Below the pieces are notes generated by a model. It had not been told where the DNA came from, did not search any database, and saw only the letters and a program-made list of their open reading frames with translations. A DNA stretch of 64,000 nt from Halictus rubicundus. Taxonomy: Eukaryota; Arthropoda; Insecta; Hymenoptera; Halictidae. The stretch's first letter is position 1. Every line of letters starts with the position of its first letter. The DNA is taken from contig NC_135149.1 in assembly GCF_050948215.1 (NCBI RefSeq), forward strand, positions 9,281,001-9,345,000, read 5' to 3'. This document shows, in pieces, positions 36,342-47,516 of this stretch. The position numbers and the translations under genes were made by a program.

Positions 36342-36400
36342 CACTCTCTCTCTCTTCTTCTTATTCTTCTCTCTCTCTCTCTCTGTCTCTCCATCTCTCT
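36342..36400 (+). repeat. Imperfect (CT)n tract
   Basis: Two CT runs separated by ttcttcttattctt. Confidence 0.85.
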
Positions 36401-37023
36401 CAGGGATTCGCAGAAGGGTTACTCGTCACAGAAGGGGCTGATGAACCCAGGGGCAACCGTTTAGAATCGAGTAACGCCACCCTTTTGAATTTTGGCACTT
36501 CTATGCGGTGACTCTTGCTGCGAGTATCTCAGAAATTCCCTCCTGGCGAAATGGAGTTTATTTCTTTGCTTTTTTTGACGCACAAACTACTATCGTTATC
36601 TCGTGCAAAAAGCGTTTTCACCGAGCAAAACACGATTCAAGTAGACAGATCCCTTTTTGTACGGAATTTTTTCGACCCATTGCACAAAGTGAAGTACAAG
36701 TGCATTCGCAGCGTTTGAAAGTTTCATGAATGTTTGTATTTTAATGAACACTTTCGTGGATATCTTTAAACAATATTCCGATCAAACGAAGTCTTCCTAC
36801 TTTGAAAATCTTCCCGTCAAGTCAAAATATATTCGTACACGTTGACAGCATTCAAAAGTATTCTCTTGAGTCTTATATCTTATGATTGTCGTCAACGTTT
36901 TTCTGATATTGCTGTCCTATATTTTTTAATTAACATTTGAGAATGATTTCCTGTAAATTCATAACCTGGATACAGTATGCATTACAAGGAAACGTCGTAG
37001 TACTGCAGAAGATGTTCGTTCTA

Positions 37024-37161
37024 AGTAGAATCAGTGGGTGGTAGACAGACACATTTAACAATAAATTCGCTCTTGAGTAATAGACAGTGAGTAATAGACA
37101 GACGCATGTACGAATTCTTTCTTGAGTAGAAAGGGCGGGTAGTAGACAGACACGTTAACAG
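37024..37161 (+). repeat. 52-bp minisatellite, locus 1 (about 2.7 units)
   Basis: Units begin at 37024, 37076 and 37125. Each reads agtaga-a-cagtgggtagtag then acagacacatt and a gaattctttcttg end. The same unit, on the opposite strand, forms the array at 49541-49693. The units here are diverged, and the second is shorter (49 bp). Confidence 0.75.
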
Positions 37162-38804
37162 TTGGGTTTTCAGAAATTTTTAAGAAAACAATTTGTTTTA
37201 GAACTGTTGACCATAGGTTTAAACTACTAGAAAATTGCCAGTATGTGAAGTATTAAGACTCATGAAATTGCATAAATTCACACTGACATCCACTTTGTAG
37301 ACCACCGAAATTTACTAAACGTCAATTTCCTTCATTAATCGATTGGACAAACTAAAAATGAAATTCACAAACATTCCGAATAAAAACAATTGGTCAGAGA
37401 TTTCAGCAAGTTTGTGTTCAGTGAATTTTTCAGCGTTTCGTGAATGGAATATTAGAGAGCGCGGCAAAGGTCCGTGAGGCAAAGTGAATTCAGTGAAAAT
37501 TGTACGCTCGATAGTACGTTTAACCCAGTGACTCGACGACGACGTCGGGACGCAGGAAGAAAGGAGCGTCGCGACGCTAGAAATAGGCGGGCGAGCTTTC
37601 GCTCTCGACGGCGAAGGCGCCGTCCCAATAAGAAAACGTGAAACTTGGCGGCCAAGTTCAAGTCGCTGCCATTCAGTCGCGGATGCCTGGCACTCTTGAA
37701 AGTGTGATCCCGATTTGCATTGCGTGCCTCTGCCAACGCGAGAATTTCTCCCGATCCTGCTGTCTCCGTCTTATTTCTAGGCTAAAAAGTAATTTAATTA
37801 GCTGAATCAACGTTTTCCTTTTCTTCGTCACACCATGAAATAACTTCGGCGACCTCTGAACGCTCTCAACACCTATTAATCCCTGCAAACGATCCTCGGA
37901 AATAGTCGCAGTGACGAAATTCTCCGAAGACATCGCATTTATTTAGGTGCAAGAACATTTTATAAAAAGTAAGTTGTCTAGTAATGTGACATAGGTGAAC
38001 TAAGCTAAAGCAAAGAGGTATAAGCAGATTAATAATTATTTTTCAAATAGTCTTTCTAAATTCTTCAAATATTTTTACTGTTTTGCGTTTGATCTACTCA
38101 CGCTTGTCTAATGATTAATTTCTGAAAAGTATTAATACTTCTTTGTAACTCACTGAGATTAAGCACTGGCTTAATTACACATAATTCTTGTTTTATCTTC
38201 TGCTATTTCGTCTACATGCTTCCATTTATATTTTCATGACAGTAAAATGAATTTAATCGTTTCCAAAATATTTCATTTCAGAGACTTTGTTTCAAAAGTG
38301 TACAGAAGTTTGCGATCCCATAAGCGGATATTGCAAGTGCCATTTTTAAATACTCTTCATACGAAGTTCCCCCAAACGAATTTCAGGAGTTGTCGATGCA
38401 TACAATGTAAATTCGGTGGCAACACACTGCTTTCATTTCGCTGAATCGCGGCGAAAGAAACGCGGCGCTCGGGCCCGGTCGTATCGTAACTTTAAATCAC
38501 GCTATTTTGCAACTCGTTTCATAACAAGCATCAATTATTTCCGGCGCGAAACGGTGACAAGTAGAGTTCCAAACGAGTGGTCTCGTGGCGAGAATCCGAC
38601 TGTCCCGCCATTACCACGGTTTTTCGTTCCCTAATCCTCGAAGCGTTTTACTTTGGTCTGGCCTTTTCGTTCCGTTATCTTCCGCATCCGGACGAGTTGC
38701 ATGACGGATCAGCTCTCGCCCTCGAAAACAATTTACACCGATCTCGTTTTTTTATCGCGCCCGAAACAAGGGTGTCCCTTTTTCAAACGGTCGGGCGAAC
38801 GGGA

Positions 38805-38833
38805 ACACACACGCGCGCGCGCGCGCGCACACG
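38805..38833 (+). repeat. (AC)n/(CG)n microsatellite
   Basis: Short AC runs flank an alternating CG run of about 20 bp. Frames across it on both strands are repeat-derived. Confidence 0.85.
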
Positions 38834-40063
38834 TACATACTCTTGTGCACACATAAAGCGTTTTGCACGAGATTTCTTGAACAATCCGCACGTAAATTCC
38901 CGCGCATATTTAATCGACCGCCGCGAGTGTGGAACTCCGATAAAAATACGTGTAACGTCGCCGCTTTTGTGAACGTCGACCCTTTCCCACACCCTTTACC
39001 ACACCCGCGCAAGCCGTGCACCGTTCTTCAGCTAGCAGCGTTCAACCCCCCTTTTTTAAATGAGTAACTGCGGTGCCATGCGAAAATCAGTTGGACGTAA
39101 AACAAAACGGCCAGACTGACCAAACTTACTCGACGGGGGATGAATGGTGTACGAGGCGAGCTGTTATTATTTCTCGCGCCCTTCGAGGGGATCGCGATGA
39201 AGATCGATCCCGGCTCCAAGGTCGACGATGAGGCCTCGGGGGTGGGAACACCGATGCACGCATTTGCGATGGCCATTTCTCTGCGGGCCGACAAAAAAGT
39301 CGTCGGTACCAGTTCAACGCACACTGATTTTCATAAATATCCCCCGCCGGACAGACCAACCATTTTTTATCGCAGCCCTTCATGTGCGAATGACGTTTTT
39401 CTGACTTTGCGAAACGAGGTACACGCGATCATGGGTTTTCTGAAGTTGGTCCTTTCAACGAAAGATTCTCTATAAAAGAAAAAATCAAATTAAAGACATG
39501 AACCCCTTGTCCTACAATATCGAGTCAGACTCGCGACGAAGATTCTGAACAGAGTCCAATAAATATGTGTGTTATTAATTTCCTTTATACCGGAATAAAA
39601 TTCTATTTTGTTGTAGTCGATCCTTTGGAGGAAACATAGGCATACAATAAATATAAACTATTTTTTTTTTTTCTATGATATTCTGAACGATGAAGAATTT
39701 CTAATCATAATCCGAAAATAAGTAGTAGTGCAAGGGGTTAACAGATATTATTTCTTCATTAAAATCTAAATTACAATTACGACATCACCCACATTCCACA
39801 ATGATACACAGTGAATTCTCGATATTTGTCAGCAACACGGGTCTTGCCAGTGTCATGTATCGTCCAGGAGACACTATTCTTTCATCGTTCATTACTAGAC
39901 TGTGGATCTTTATGCAAAACAAAAATTGACTTGGTCAATTGTAAGAACCAGGAGTTAAATGAATATGTACTTCTTCTTTTAATAATTTTTATAAGCCGTA
40001 AATAATATAACGATATTACGAAATTCTTGTAATGTCTTTAGAGTTTTGTATTTGACCAATCCA

Positions 40064-40100
40064 TTTTTGTGATAAATGCATAAAATCTGAAGTCTATTCA
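40064..40100 (-). repeat. E-motif copy within the insertion in A6
   Basis: tttgtgataaatgcataaaa followed by tctgaagtctattca. Confidence 0.6.
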
Positions 40101-40137
40101 TTACACAAGTAAATATCATCAGAATTATATCATATTT

Positions 40138-40253
40138 GATATCATTTTTATTAGAATAATGCCACGAATATGTTGATCAATATCCCATAAATAATAATGA
40201 AAAATAAACAAGTTTTGTTATTGCATTAGTGTGGTCTCCTGGTCTCACACCGA
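40138..40253 (-). repeat. Family B fragment (B4) within split copy A6
   Basis: The blocks ttattagaataatgccacga, aaaataaacaagttttgtta and ttgcattagtgtgg align with B2 (53000-53090) in order. The fragment then passes into accgatatacccgagccg. That string joins family B's gatatatccg block to family A's tacccgagccg block without a gap. Confidence 0.6.
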
Positions 40254-40419
40254 TATACCCGAGCCGTGTTATGTTTACACTTCCCAGCGTCCGAGGCCTC
40301 TCGAGTTTCAAAGCCCCTCACGAAGTATACTCTGCAGAAAGAGGGGGGGGGGGACTAATTCCGCGACGTTTATCAGCCATGCTTCACCGACATATATAGA
40401 GAAATCACTGTAACTCTTT

Positions 40420-41168
40420 TCACGAACCATCGTGTACATTCTCCTTTCGATGAACATTCCTATCTCAAAAATCCCTCCCACTTATCTCCCCAATTGATTT
40501 CCCGTAACTCCCCACCCCGTCAATCAATTTGCTAATTCCGCATCAGCTTCGTGAAATCACGGACGCGCCGCGCCGGTAAGCGCGTCCTCGCAAAAATCGA
40601 ATAAAAACGTGCGTCGTTCGTTCCGCGCGTTTCGCTCTCAATATTTTCGCATGCGAGCGAAGCGTGCCCTCCGTTTCGTTGATCAGCGGCCATAGACGTG
40701 GGCATAATAAGTGTTGATTCCGGTTCAGAAATTACTGTCCCTGCAATCCGCTTTTTTTTTCAACAAGCTGGAGGAAGAAAGAGATCGGGATCGGCCGTCG
40801 GAACGAGAGGAGCATCGTTCCGAGCGCGGAATCGTGTACATTTTCATTTAAATTACCGACTGCCAGCGATATTTTCGATATTATTAATCTCTCCCCCGAC
40901 TCGTAGTCCCTTTTTCTTCGTCGGAGCTGTTTCCGCTTTTTTTTTTCTGTCGCACGCCACCCGCGTTTTGCAGCGCGCACACTTTCGGACGCGTGGACGG
41001 AGGCTTTCGCGAAATTCGCATATGCAGAATTTTTCATGAGGGCACTGCTGTTTTCAACAGGAAACGCTAAGTAATTTGATTATTAGTCTAGGGATTTCAT
41101 TCGGTTGCTGCACATGAGATGTCCGATTTTTGAACAGTAACGTTAAACGAACACAACTTTTTTCGAAA
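40420..41168. other. GC-rich non-coding stretch
   Basis: CpG-rich from about 40.5 to 41.04 kb. Frames of about 100 codons on each strand (40698-41039) mirror each other and lack domains. Confidence 0.5.
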
Positions 41169-41170
41169 TA

Positions 41171-41186
41171 CAGTGATTTCTCTATA
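41171..41186 (-). mobile_element. Detached left end of family A copy A8
   Basis: CAGTGATTTCTCTATA preceded by TA (41169-41170) is exactly the start of a minus-oriented family A element. Sequence after it is unrelated to the family. The rest of such a copy appears at 42800-42978, in the same orientation. Confidence 0.65.
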
Positions 41187-41657
41187 CGGGATGTTCACGC
41201 TATTATTAGCCACCGTTTTCCTCGTAAATAGTAAATATTAGAAAAAACATGAAAGAGGAAAAAGTAGTATTGTTTTTTATACGCAACACAATGGCGCATG
41301 TAATTTTTTTGTGTTTATACTATTTTGTTATATATGAAGGAACGCTGCATATTTTTTTACATCACATGAAAGCGTGTGTACAGACAAATTCATCCGTATA
41401 CTGCACAGTGATCTTCAAGGTCATGCAAGGAAAGAAATAGAAGAAACATTTTGAATATTTCAGACGAATGTGTTTACAAGTATTCCTTATTCATACGAAT
41501 CAGATGATGTTGTCATTCACATTCAGAGCGTTTACTTCTAGGTTCTACTATGACGAGACAATTTCAGTATTACTTCCGAAATCGAGGTTGTCGGATTTTC
41601 TTCAAAATGTAACAGGACAATGTACTATTTATTAATGTCCTATGAGGAAATATACTA

Positions 41658-42795
41658 TTAGGGGTACCCATAAGTAATCAATTATTTGCAAAGAATTTGT
41701 TTTGCCTTTAGTTCTGTACCGATCGTTGAAGAGGAAACACGTATTTTTTTACAGTTTTCGGTAAAGCAGCCTGTGTTCAAAATATTCTAAAAAGTATAAC
41801 TTTGTTTTACGACCATGTAATAAAATGGCGGCGTCCGTACCTTCCGAGGATCATATTCGTCATTGTATAATTTTGCATTTTCATGCGGGATTTAATGCAA
41901 CGGCGACAACAAAGAAAATTTGCGATGTTTATGGAGATGTATTGAAGGTCAACAAGTGTCAACGTTGGTTCAGAAGGTTTGCTTCTGGTGATTATGATCT
42001 CTCTGACAGGCTTCGAAGTGGACGACCAGTTGAATTTGATAATTACACCCTAAAAGATACAAGAATTATCGAGAAGCCTTGGGTCCACAACTATACAAAG
42101 GCACCTACACGAAATGGGAAAGGCATATAGGCAAGGAATATGGGTACCGCATCAATTATCTGAGACCAACAAGAATATTCGTCGATCAGTTTCCACTTCA
42201 TTGCTATCCAGATTTCGTAGAGATCCATGTCTTAGCAGCATCGTTACCGAAGATGAAAAATGAATTCTTTATGATGACATAAAGCGTTCCAAGCAATGGC
42301 TTTCTGCAAATAAAACCGCAATATCAACCCCTAAACCTAGCTTATCACTTAGAAAGTTGTTACTGTGCATTTCGTGGCACTGCCGTGGCATAATTCACTT
42401 TGAGTTGTTGAAACCTGGAGGAACAATTACTGCTGAGCTGTATTGTCAGCAATTACAACGGCTGTATTCAGAACTATTGAAAAAGAGGGCATCTTTAGTC
42501 CACAGAAAAGGTGTAATACTGCAAATTGACAATGCCCGGCCCCATACAGCGAAACTCACTCAGGAAAAAGTCAAAGAATTGCAATGGGATGTTTTACCGA
42601 ACCCCCCGTACTCACCTGATATTGTTCCCTCTGACTATCATCTTTCAGATCTCTGGAGCATTATTTAAGAAAGAAAACATTCACTTCTATAGAAGATGTA
42701 AGGAGGCACCTTGAGTCATATTTTGATTCACGAACCATGGATTTCTATAAGAGAGGGATTGAAAATTTGCAGAAAAGATGTCAAACTGTCCTTAA
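41658..42795 (+). mobile_element. Mariner element 2, decayed
   Basis: The probable left terminal repeat begins TTAGGGGTACCCATAAGTAA at 41658, preceded by TA. The body encodes a broken mariner transposase. No matching right end is visible: the transposase C terminus runs directly into family A sequence at about 42800, so the right end was lost or replaced. The element and about 470 bp to its left lie between the two halves of a family A copy. Confidence 0.8.
41825..42790 (+). pseudogene. Mariner transposase relic, multiple breaks
   Basis: The N-terminal part (41825 to about 42055) has a mariner DNA-binding domain: HIRHCI, then NATATTKKICDVYGD, CQRWFRRFASGDYDLSD and a GRP motif. About 60 residues of the second helix-turn-helix are missing or scrambled. 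A second frame from about 42132 carries a WVPHQLSE linker motif and TEDEK with the first catalytic Asp (42252-42254), followed by a premature TGA at 42261 where Trp is expected. It continues through LQIDNARPH and NPPYSPDIVPSDYH, which gives 34 residues between the second and third Asp. A one-base loss near 42645-42650 shifts the frame again. The C-terminal part runs on to about 42790. Non-functional. The motifs fit the mariner group related to SETMAR-type transposases. Confidence 0.9.
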
Positions 42796-42799
42796 TAAT

Positions 42800-42978
42800 G
42801 ATGATAAACGTCGCTGAATCATCCCCACTACCGCGGGGTATACCTCATGAGGGACCGCAAAGCTTAAGAGGCCTCGGACGCCGAGGAGTGTAAACATAAC
42901 ATGGCTCGGGGTATGTCTCCTGGACGATATATGTCGCTGGCATGACCCGTGTTATTGACATACATCGAGAATTCTCTG
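42800..42978 (-). mobile_element. Family A copy A8, right part
   Basis: It begins abruptly inside the family at atgataaacgtcgctgaatc and contains ctaccgcggggtatacctca, gcctcggacgccgaggagtg and aacataacatggctcggg. It ends with an inverted CAGAGAATTCTCGATGTATG, followed by TA (42979-42980). The first 30-40 bases are missing here, but a matching end fragment lies at 41171-41186. Confidence 0.78.
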
Positions 42979-42980
42979 TA

Positions 42981-43226
42981 AAACTTATGGATCAAGGTAG
43001 GAACCATTGTAATCAATCTAAATCCGCAGTGATATACTAATGATTATGAAGAAAAGACACGAAGTTCGATGACACGAATCGTTACCATAATAAGGGCAAT
43101 GTAGTGTTTATAAAGTTCCAGGTGTATAATTGGTAAAGAGGTACAGATTAATATTTCCTCGTAAATAATAGCGTTCTTATAGGAATTTGTGCTACTGTAT
43201 AAACAAAGAGATAGATAGATAGATAG

Positions 43227-43269
<43 letters not shown>

Positions 43270-43329
43270 CTGTGAACGGCGGGGGTGGGAGTAGGAAGGT
43301 ACCGAAAACAAATCGACGAACACTATTTC
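42981..43329. other. Short non-coding stretch with microsatellites
   Basis: A weak E-like string (aatccgcagt, 43021) occurs here. A (GATA)n tract at 43209-43228 passes into (GA)n at 43230-43266. Confidence 0.6.
43209..43266 (+). repeat. (GATA)n followed by (GA)n microsatellite
   Basis: Five GATA units, then about 18 GA units, read directly. Confidence 0.95.
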
Positions 43330-43371
43330 GCCTCGGTTCGATTCGGTCCGGTTCGGATCGGTTCGGTTCGG
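43330..43371 (+). repeat. (GGTTC)n-like degenerate repeat
   Basis: About eight imperfect five-base GGTTC units (tcggttcgattcggtccggt and onward). Confidence 0.75.
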
Positions 43372-46300
43372 TCGTCCCGCGTATAAATCAGCTATGCTTA
43401 TCGGTCTTTCATCGAGCCGGAGGTGAACTCATTTCGTTCTCTCTAAATACGAACTTTTTTTCGGGGCAAAAACCTATTTCGATTAAAATGGCGCGCGCGT
43501 TTCGCATTTTGCCGGATTATAAAAGGTTGCCCTCGCCGTGTGCCCCCCCCCCCCTTCATTCCTCTCTTCTTTCCACCTCTGTTCGAACACGCCGCGTTCT
43601 ATCCGACCGGTCGCTCGAATTCACCTCCAACCCCCTGTAACCCCTTTCTCTCCCTCTCTCTTTCTCTCTCTTTTCATCCACCCCCTTCGACTCGCCGCTG
43701 CAACCCCCATCCCCCGGCAACCCGACGATTCCCTTTTTTCTTTCGTTTCTTTTTTTTCGCCCGTGATTTGGCTTCAATCGGATACCGACTATAGCGCAGG
43801 CTAGTCCGAACGACGACTCGAAATTTTTGCGCCGCTCCCTTTTCCCGTTCTTCTGGCCGTTCGACGAGCGATCGGTTGTGTTTCGGTGTCGCTCGCATTT
43901 TCGGGACCACCTATTGTCTACCCGGTTGACTTCTGGTTGCGTTTTCGGGGATTAGCGAGAGCGAGGGAGGGTGAGAGAAAGAGAGGATCCGGCAGAACGG
44001 GCGACAATGCGCCAGCGAGGCCTCTGGGGCGCGTTAGGGGTTGCAAGTTGACGATACCGTGTTCAAGGGTAGATTCCAGTGCGAATTTGGGCCTCCGAGA
44101 CGGCCAACTTTTGGTTTGAACTTGATCTTCATCGTAGAATTGGGTAAATTAATTTTGTAACAGGGCTTTGTAGTATTAGGGGTGGTTTACCTGACGAGAC
44201 CTGAACTGTTTGCTTCAGATGATATGTGAGATATAAGGAAAATATTTTTGCTTGCAGTGGGGCTACTATTGTGACGAAGAATATTTTTGTATTAGAGTAA
44301 TTGTCCCGTTGAAATAAACATGTCTTTCTTTGTACAGTGGATGACGAACTTGAGCCATCAAATGTTCTTCTATTAATCTATACGATGGACGGAAATCAAA
44401 TTATTCACATTGACAAATAATTCACATTGTAGCAGTTTTCTGAGACAGTAATTTCCATAAAAATCTGGCAAAAACATTGCCAATAATCCAAATAAAATCC
44501 GACTTTCATAAATCCGCAGGAAAATACAGCGCGCGTCAAGAGGTTAATTCTAGGTTGACCCTCTCTCAAAAAGCACCTCGATCATTCCCTCCCATGGTTC
44601 CATTACGCGACGGCGCCTCTATCAATCCGCGAGGACGAAGATTACCCTCGTTACGGAATGCGTAATAATTTACTCTGATTAAAATTCAAATGAACGTCTA
44701 TCGTTCGAGTAATTATGGCGCCGCTACCACCACCACCAGAACCCACGTAACTCGCTAAAAATTTCGCGATGCCCCCGTCCTACATGTTTCGTCCCGCAGT
44801 TTTATTTCGATGCAGCTCGTCCCAGGAATTCTTTTTTTTTTACCGGGTTGCAGCTGACGGGGGGTGCACGCGAGCGCGCGGGGCTTTTAATTCGTTTTAT
44901 CTTGTGCATTATAAATCGTAAGTTGTTGCCGTTTTTTTTTAGTCGTCCGCGTCGCGGCCGCCGGCCGGTTCGTTGTCGATGTAAAAATCGAACCGGAAAT
45001 TTCGCTGGCCGGCGAATTTTTGCCGGCGCCGCGCCGTTAGAGTACGCGACGCCTCGCGATAGAGATAATAGAGCGACGTAAATCCAGTTATATTTCCGAA
45101 TACACGGTGACAGGTCGAACGGCCTCTGCTCTCCCTCTCTCCCTTCATCCCCCGCCGTTTTTGCACCCGCCCCGTGGCATCGGCCCTTCCGGGGGTATAA
45201 AAATTGCGAGCCTCGCTAACGAATCGTGATTCTCGGCCCGGCGGAACCGTTTCTGTCCTTCCGCGAAATTAGGCGGCATTAACGGCCCTACCTGCAATTA
45301 ATCGCTAGCCCGGCCCTGTCCGCTGATACAAACGAGGACGCGCCTTCGCTGTTTACCTAACGCATCACTCCCGAACCGGTCGCTCGACGGGAAAAATATT
45401 ACGCGAGAGATCGCGCGCTCCGATTCCTCCGTTCCGTGCAGCTCTCTCGGATCTCCGCGCGTGATTTTTTCGTTTCGCTGATCAGTTTTTCGATGCCCGG
45501 CGCCTCCGCGATCAAACGGAACGGGAACGGTAAATGTCCTCATTAGCGCGCGATTGTTCTCCTTTTTTTCGCCCCCGACGTCGATGTTCGAAGAATATTC
45601 GAGGCGAAACGCTGCTGGAACGTCATTAACCGGTAATTTTATCTTTCGGATTGTATGTTTGTTGATTGGTCGGTTTTACAGGGATTTCGCGAGGTAAGAT
45701 CAGGTCTTGGACCATCGAAACGGCTAACGGATTTGGAATAATGAATTCTAGATTTTGAATAACTTTTTTTTCAACCCTTAAGGTGATTCAACTCCATGCA
45801 TATTTTATGTGGAGTATATCTTTTGTTGGTGTAAGATTCAGTATGGAGCTGTAGAAGTATTGTAGTTAGAATGATGAAGTTTAGATTAAGGGTAATTTTT
45901 CTTCAGCCATTATGGGATGGGCAACAATTCAACCTCGTGTCGATTTTATTCTAACATTTTTAAAGAATACGATGGTTGTTAATACTTATTTCCTAGGATT
46001 TTAATAAAGTTATAAAATAGACATGTTGATTATCACATACATTCACTAAAATGAACACTTAATATGAAGCTTTCAAAGTGTTAATTATTAATGCTGAGTG
46101 TATAAATAAAATTTAGCCTGAAAATGTAAAAATAGATAGCACAGAAAAAAATGATGAACACTGTGATGAGAGTAATATTTTTTCAACCCATAAAAATTTC
46201 TGTGTAGAATTTCAAACCTATAAAAATTTTATTATATTGTTAAAGTATGTAACAGCTGCTAACACCAATTTTTGAGTGTGTATTAAGATCCTCAAACAAT

Positions 46301-47364
46301 TAGTATAAAACTTTTAATATGTTAGTTAATATAAAGAGGAACCCACGGAGGGGGGGGGGGGATTAATTTAAAGAGGAACTTTATACTACACCCTGGCCTT
46401 TATACTGAATTTTGTAGTTAAGCCTGAAAGAAATAACATCTTATTCCAAAGAAATTAAAAATCAATAAATACTAAAAGTAAAATCGTTTGTTTTGCAAAG
46501 TGAATAAAAAATCTAGAATGAGCCTGTCCTGAATATTATGGGATTAAATGAATATTTTTTCGAGATTCGATTGGTTTCAGAGGCCGAAGCAATCTATAAT
46601 ACAAGAGGATGGTATCGCGATTCCGATAGGCGATCGACGCTGAGTCATTTCGCATCATCGTTTCAGTTCTTCTTTCGCATTCATCCACGGACACCTTTCC
46701 GTCTCTCATTTCCTCGTTTCAATCAATCGCCGAGTCCAATTTCATTTCTTCCATTATCATCTCGCTACGAAAGTCGATTGAGACGGGACAGCTAAGATCT
46801 AATTACCCGCCCGGCGAAATAACTGCACGTCCAATCGGTATTTGTACTCTACTATCTGGAAAACAATATTAGGTTGGCTTTAAACACTAGATCCGTGTCT
46901 CGTTTATTTTTGCACGGAAGTGGCAATTAGTGGAAATTTTCAATGCAAAAATTTCATTGCAGATACACTGTTTTCTTTTTACACCGACTGTGTGACAAAC
47001 AGATATCGTAAAAAATGTAATAATTAGATTAAACAATTGACGTATGTATAATAAAAATTAGTGGGCGAACTATAAAATAGGAAAAACTTTGGAGAGAAGA
47101 GTAATATTTTATGGAAATTCCTTGGACAGAAATTCTATTTATTCTTTTATTTGTAGGTAGACGTTGTCTAAAAACATGTATGTAAAGTACCGTTAAAAAA
47201 TTTGCTTTTAAATTTATAAACATGTACCTACATTTTCCAAACTGGTGCCATTTACATAATCGTTAAAAACCGTCCATATTCTGAGTATTAGTAATATTAG
47301 TCTATCGATAAACATTTTATTTAATTTTGCAGAAAGAATTAATATCAAGCTAGTTCTTGCTCAG
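43372..47364. other. Non-coding stretch, GC-rich then AT-rich
   Basis: From 43.3 to 45.65 kb the DNA is CpG-rich with C-rich and T/C-rich tracts (43540-43560, 43640-43690). Frames on both strands here follow composition. An E-like fragment (ttcataaatccgcagg) lies at about 44508. From 45.7 to 47.36 kb the DNA is AT-rich with no recognised gene. A string attaggttggctttaaa near 46870 resembles a mariner end but has no partner. Confidence 0.5.
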
Positions 47365-47366
47365 TA

Positions 47367-47514
47367 CAGTAGAACCTCGATCGTTGTCCACTAACGACTC
47401 CCATCGCGAGGAGTTTATTCTACGTAAAAACAAAGAATTTATTCTGATTGGTTATCTCTACTATTTTCGCGCGTACTTTCGGTCGCGTGTCGTGAAACGA
47501 GCGAGGTTCTACAG
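47367..47514 (+). mobile_element. TA-flanked MITE, pogo/Tigger-like ends
   Basis: A 148-bp element flanked by TA (47365-47366 and 47515-47516). The left end is CAGTAGAACCTCGATCGTTG. The right end, complemented, is CTGTAGAACCTCGCTCGTTT. The CAGTAGAACCTCG start is typical of pogo/Tigger-related elements. The 85-codon frame across its right half is not a gene. Confidence 0.7.
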
Positions 47515-47516
47515 TA

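Larger units (their letters stand above)
35231..39808. other. Non-coding stretch, no gene recognised
   Basis: An E-motif copy lies at 35330-35370. A CpG-rich part at 35.9-36.3 kb has a G-rich run, and an imperfect CT tract follows at 36342-36400. The 37.0-37.16 kb minisatellite lies inside. Frames at 38.4-39.5 kb occur on both strands in GC-rich DNA. One minus-strand frame (39028-39324) has a short hydrophobic segment but no domain, so I do not annotate it. An A/T-rich part follows at 39.5-39.8 kb. Confidence 0.5.
39809..40410 (+). mobile_element. Family A copy A6, split by about 380 bp of other repeats
   Basis: The left part (39809-39873) carries CAGTGAATTCTCGATATTTG through the family block to cgtccaggagac. 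The right part (from about 40254) picks up at tacccgagccgtgttatg and runs through gaggcctctcgag and ctaattccgcgacgttta to an end that complements CAGTGATTTCTCTATATATG. TA follows at 40411-40412. Joined, the two parts follow the order of the intact copies, so the intervening sequence is a later insertion. The inserted part includes a family B fragment and an E-motif copy. An 11-12 G run interrupts the right part. Confidence 0.7.

Noticed and set aside
39028..39475. Opposing frames of about 100 codons, one with a hydrophobic segment
   Set aside because: No recognisable domain, mirrored open frames on both strands in GC-rich DNA, and no splice or promoter evidence.
46868..46890. Solo mariner end (attaggttggctttaaa)
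   Set aside because: Only about 12 bases match a mariner end, with no partner terminal repeat or transposase remnant nearby.
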